Of a DNA stretch of 64,000 bases, positions 63,884 to 64,000 are shown piece by piece. Location: contig NZ_ATDP01000091.1 of the NCBI RefSeq assembly GCF_000445105.1, forward strand, positions 62,001 to 126,000, written 5' to 3'. How positions within the stretch are numbered: position 1 is the stretch's first letter; every line of letters begins with the position of its first letter. The DNA comes from Sphingobium lactosutens DS20 (GTDB lineage: Bacteria > Pseudomonadota > Alphaproteobacteria > Sphingomonadales > Sphingomonadaceae). The notes beneath the pieces are model-generated. The model saw nothing but the letters and a program-made list of their open reading frames with translations. It had not been told where the DNA came from and made no database searches. Both the position numbers and the translations under genes were made by a program.

Positions 63884-64000
<117 letters not shown>

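Overview
The window looks like a chromosomal segment of a high-GC alphaproteobacterium of the Sphingomonadaceae (Sphingobium/Sphingomonas type). This rests on gene order and protein character: KpsMTE-type capsule export genes beside rhamnose-nucleotide genes, a dnaK-dnaJ and hrcA-grpE arrangement, sdhCDA, gapR-like DUF2312, an HD-GYP protein with a DUF3391-like head, and short palindromic intergenic repeats of the kind common in sphingomonads. The placement is by recognition, not by a database search. No rRNA, tRNA, insertion sequence, prophage or CRISPR array was seen.

Region 1 (1-18.2 kb) is a surface-polysaccharide locus. It starts with a truncated sulfotransferase gene, then rfbA-rfbC-rfbD for dTDP-L-rhamnose (rfbB is missing from its usual place). 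A leftward operon follows with a KpsE-like co-polymerase, the KpsM/KpsT-like ABC exporter and a GT4 glycosyltransferase. A rightward set supplies UDP-glucuronate (ugd), GDP-mannose 4,6-dehydratase and a partner reductase (GDP-6-deoxysugar), and an outer-membrane export lipoprotein. A monofunctional mannose-1-phosphate guanylyltransferase and a TauE/SafE permease follow. The block ends with a compact leftward four-gene operon (14.2-18.2 kb): a D-Ala-D-Ala-ligase-like ATP-grasp, a nucleotidyltransferase, a sugar-transfer-associated ATP-grasp and a GT4 glycosyltransferase. This operon is the best candidate for an undescribed biosynthetic system.

Region 2 (18.3-32.5 kb) is mixed: an uncharacterised FAD dehydrogenase, a metal-uptake set (DUF2946-like protein, TonB-dependent receptor, PepSY-TM protein), a MerR regulator with a clear operator-like dyad beside an acyl-CoA dehydrogenase, a 2'-5' RNA ligase-like protein and Prx5 peroxiredoxin pair, the acpP-fabF-mltG cluster and a BetI-like TetR regulator.

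Region 3 (32.5-50.5 kb) holds ahpC-ahpF with strong hairpins between them, a cupin protein and an APC permease, dnaK-dnaJ, a PCu(A)C copper chaperone coupled to a small HExxH protein, an AT-rich orphan gene next to repeat elements, a nucleoside deaminase, sdhCDA (without an adjacent sdhB), a soluble globin-coupled chemoreceptor, prmA, a dienelactone hydrolase, an M14 carboxypeptidase and a DUF4136 lipoprotein.

Region 4 (50.6-64 kb) is mainly housekeeping: rpmJ, pyk, DUF1244, GapR-like DUF2312, YebC, ruvC, a DUF2218/PadR metal-regulation pair, HD-GYP, hrcA-grpE, a DUF6438 lipoprotein, rph, rdgB, hemW, a TPR protein, an RsmB-type rRNA methyltransferase and the 3' end of guaB.
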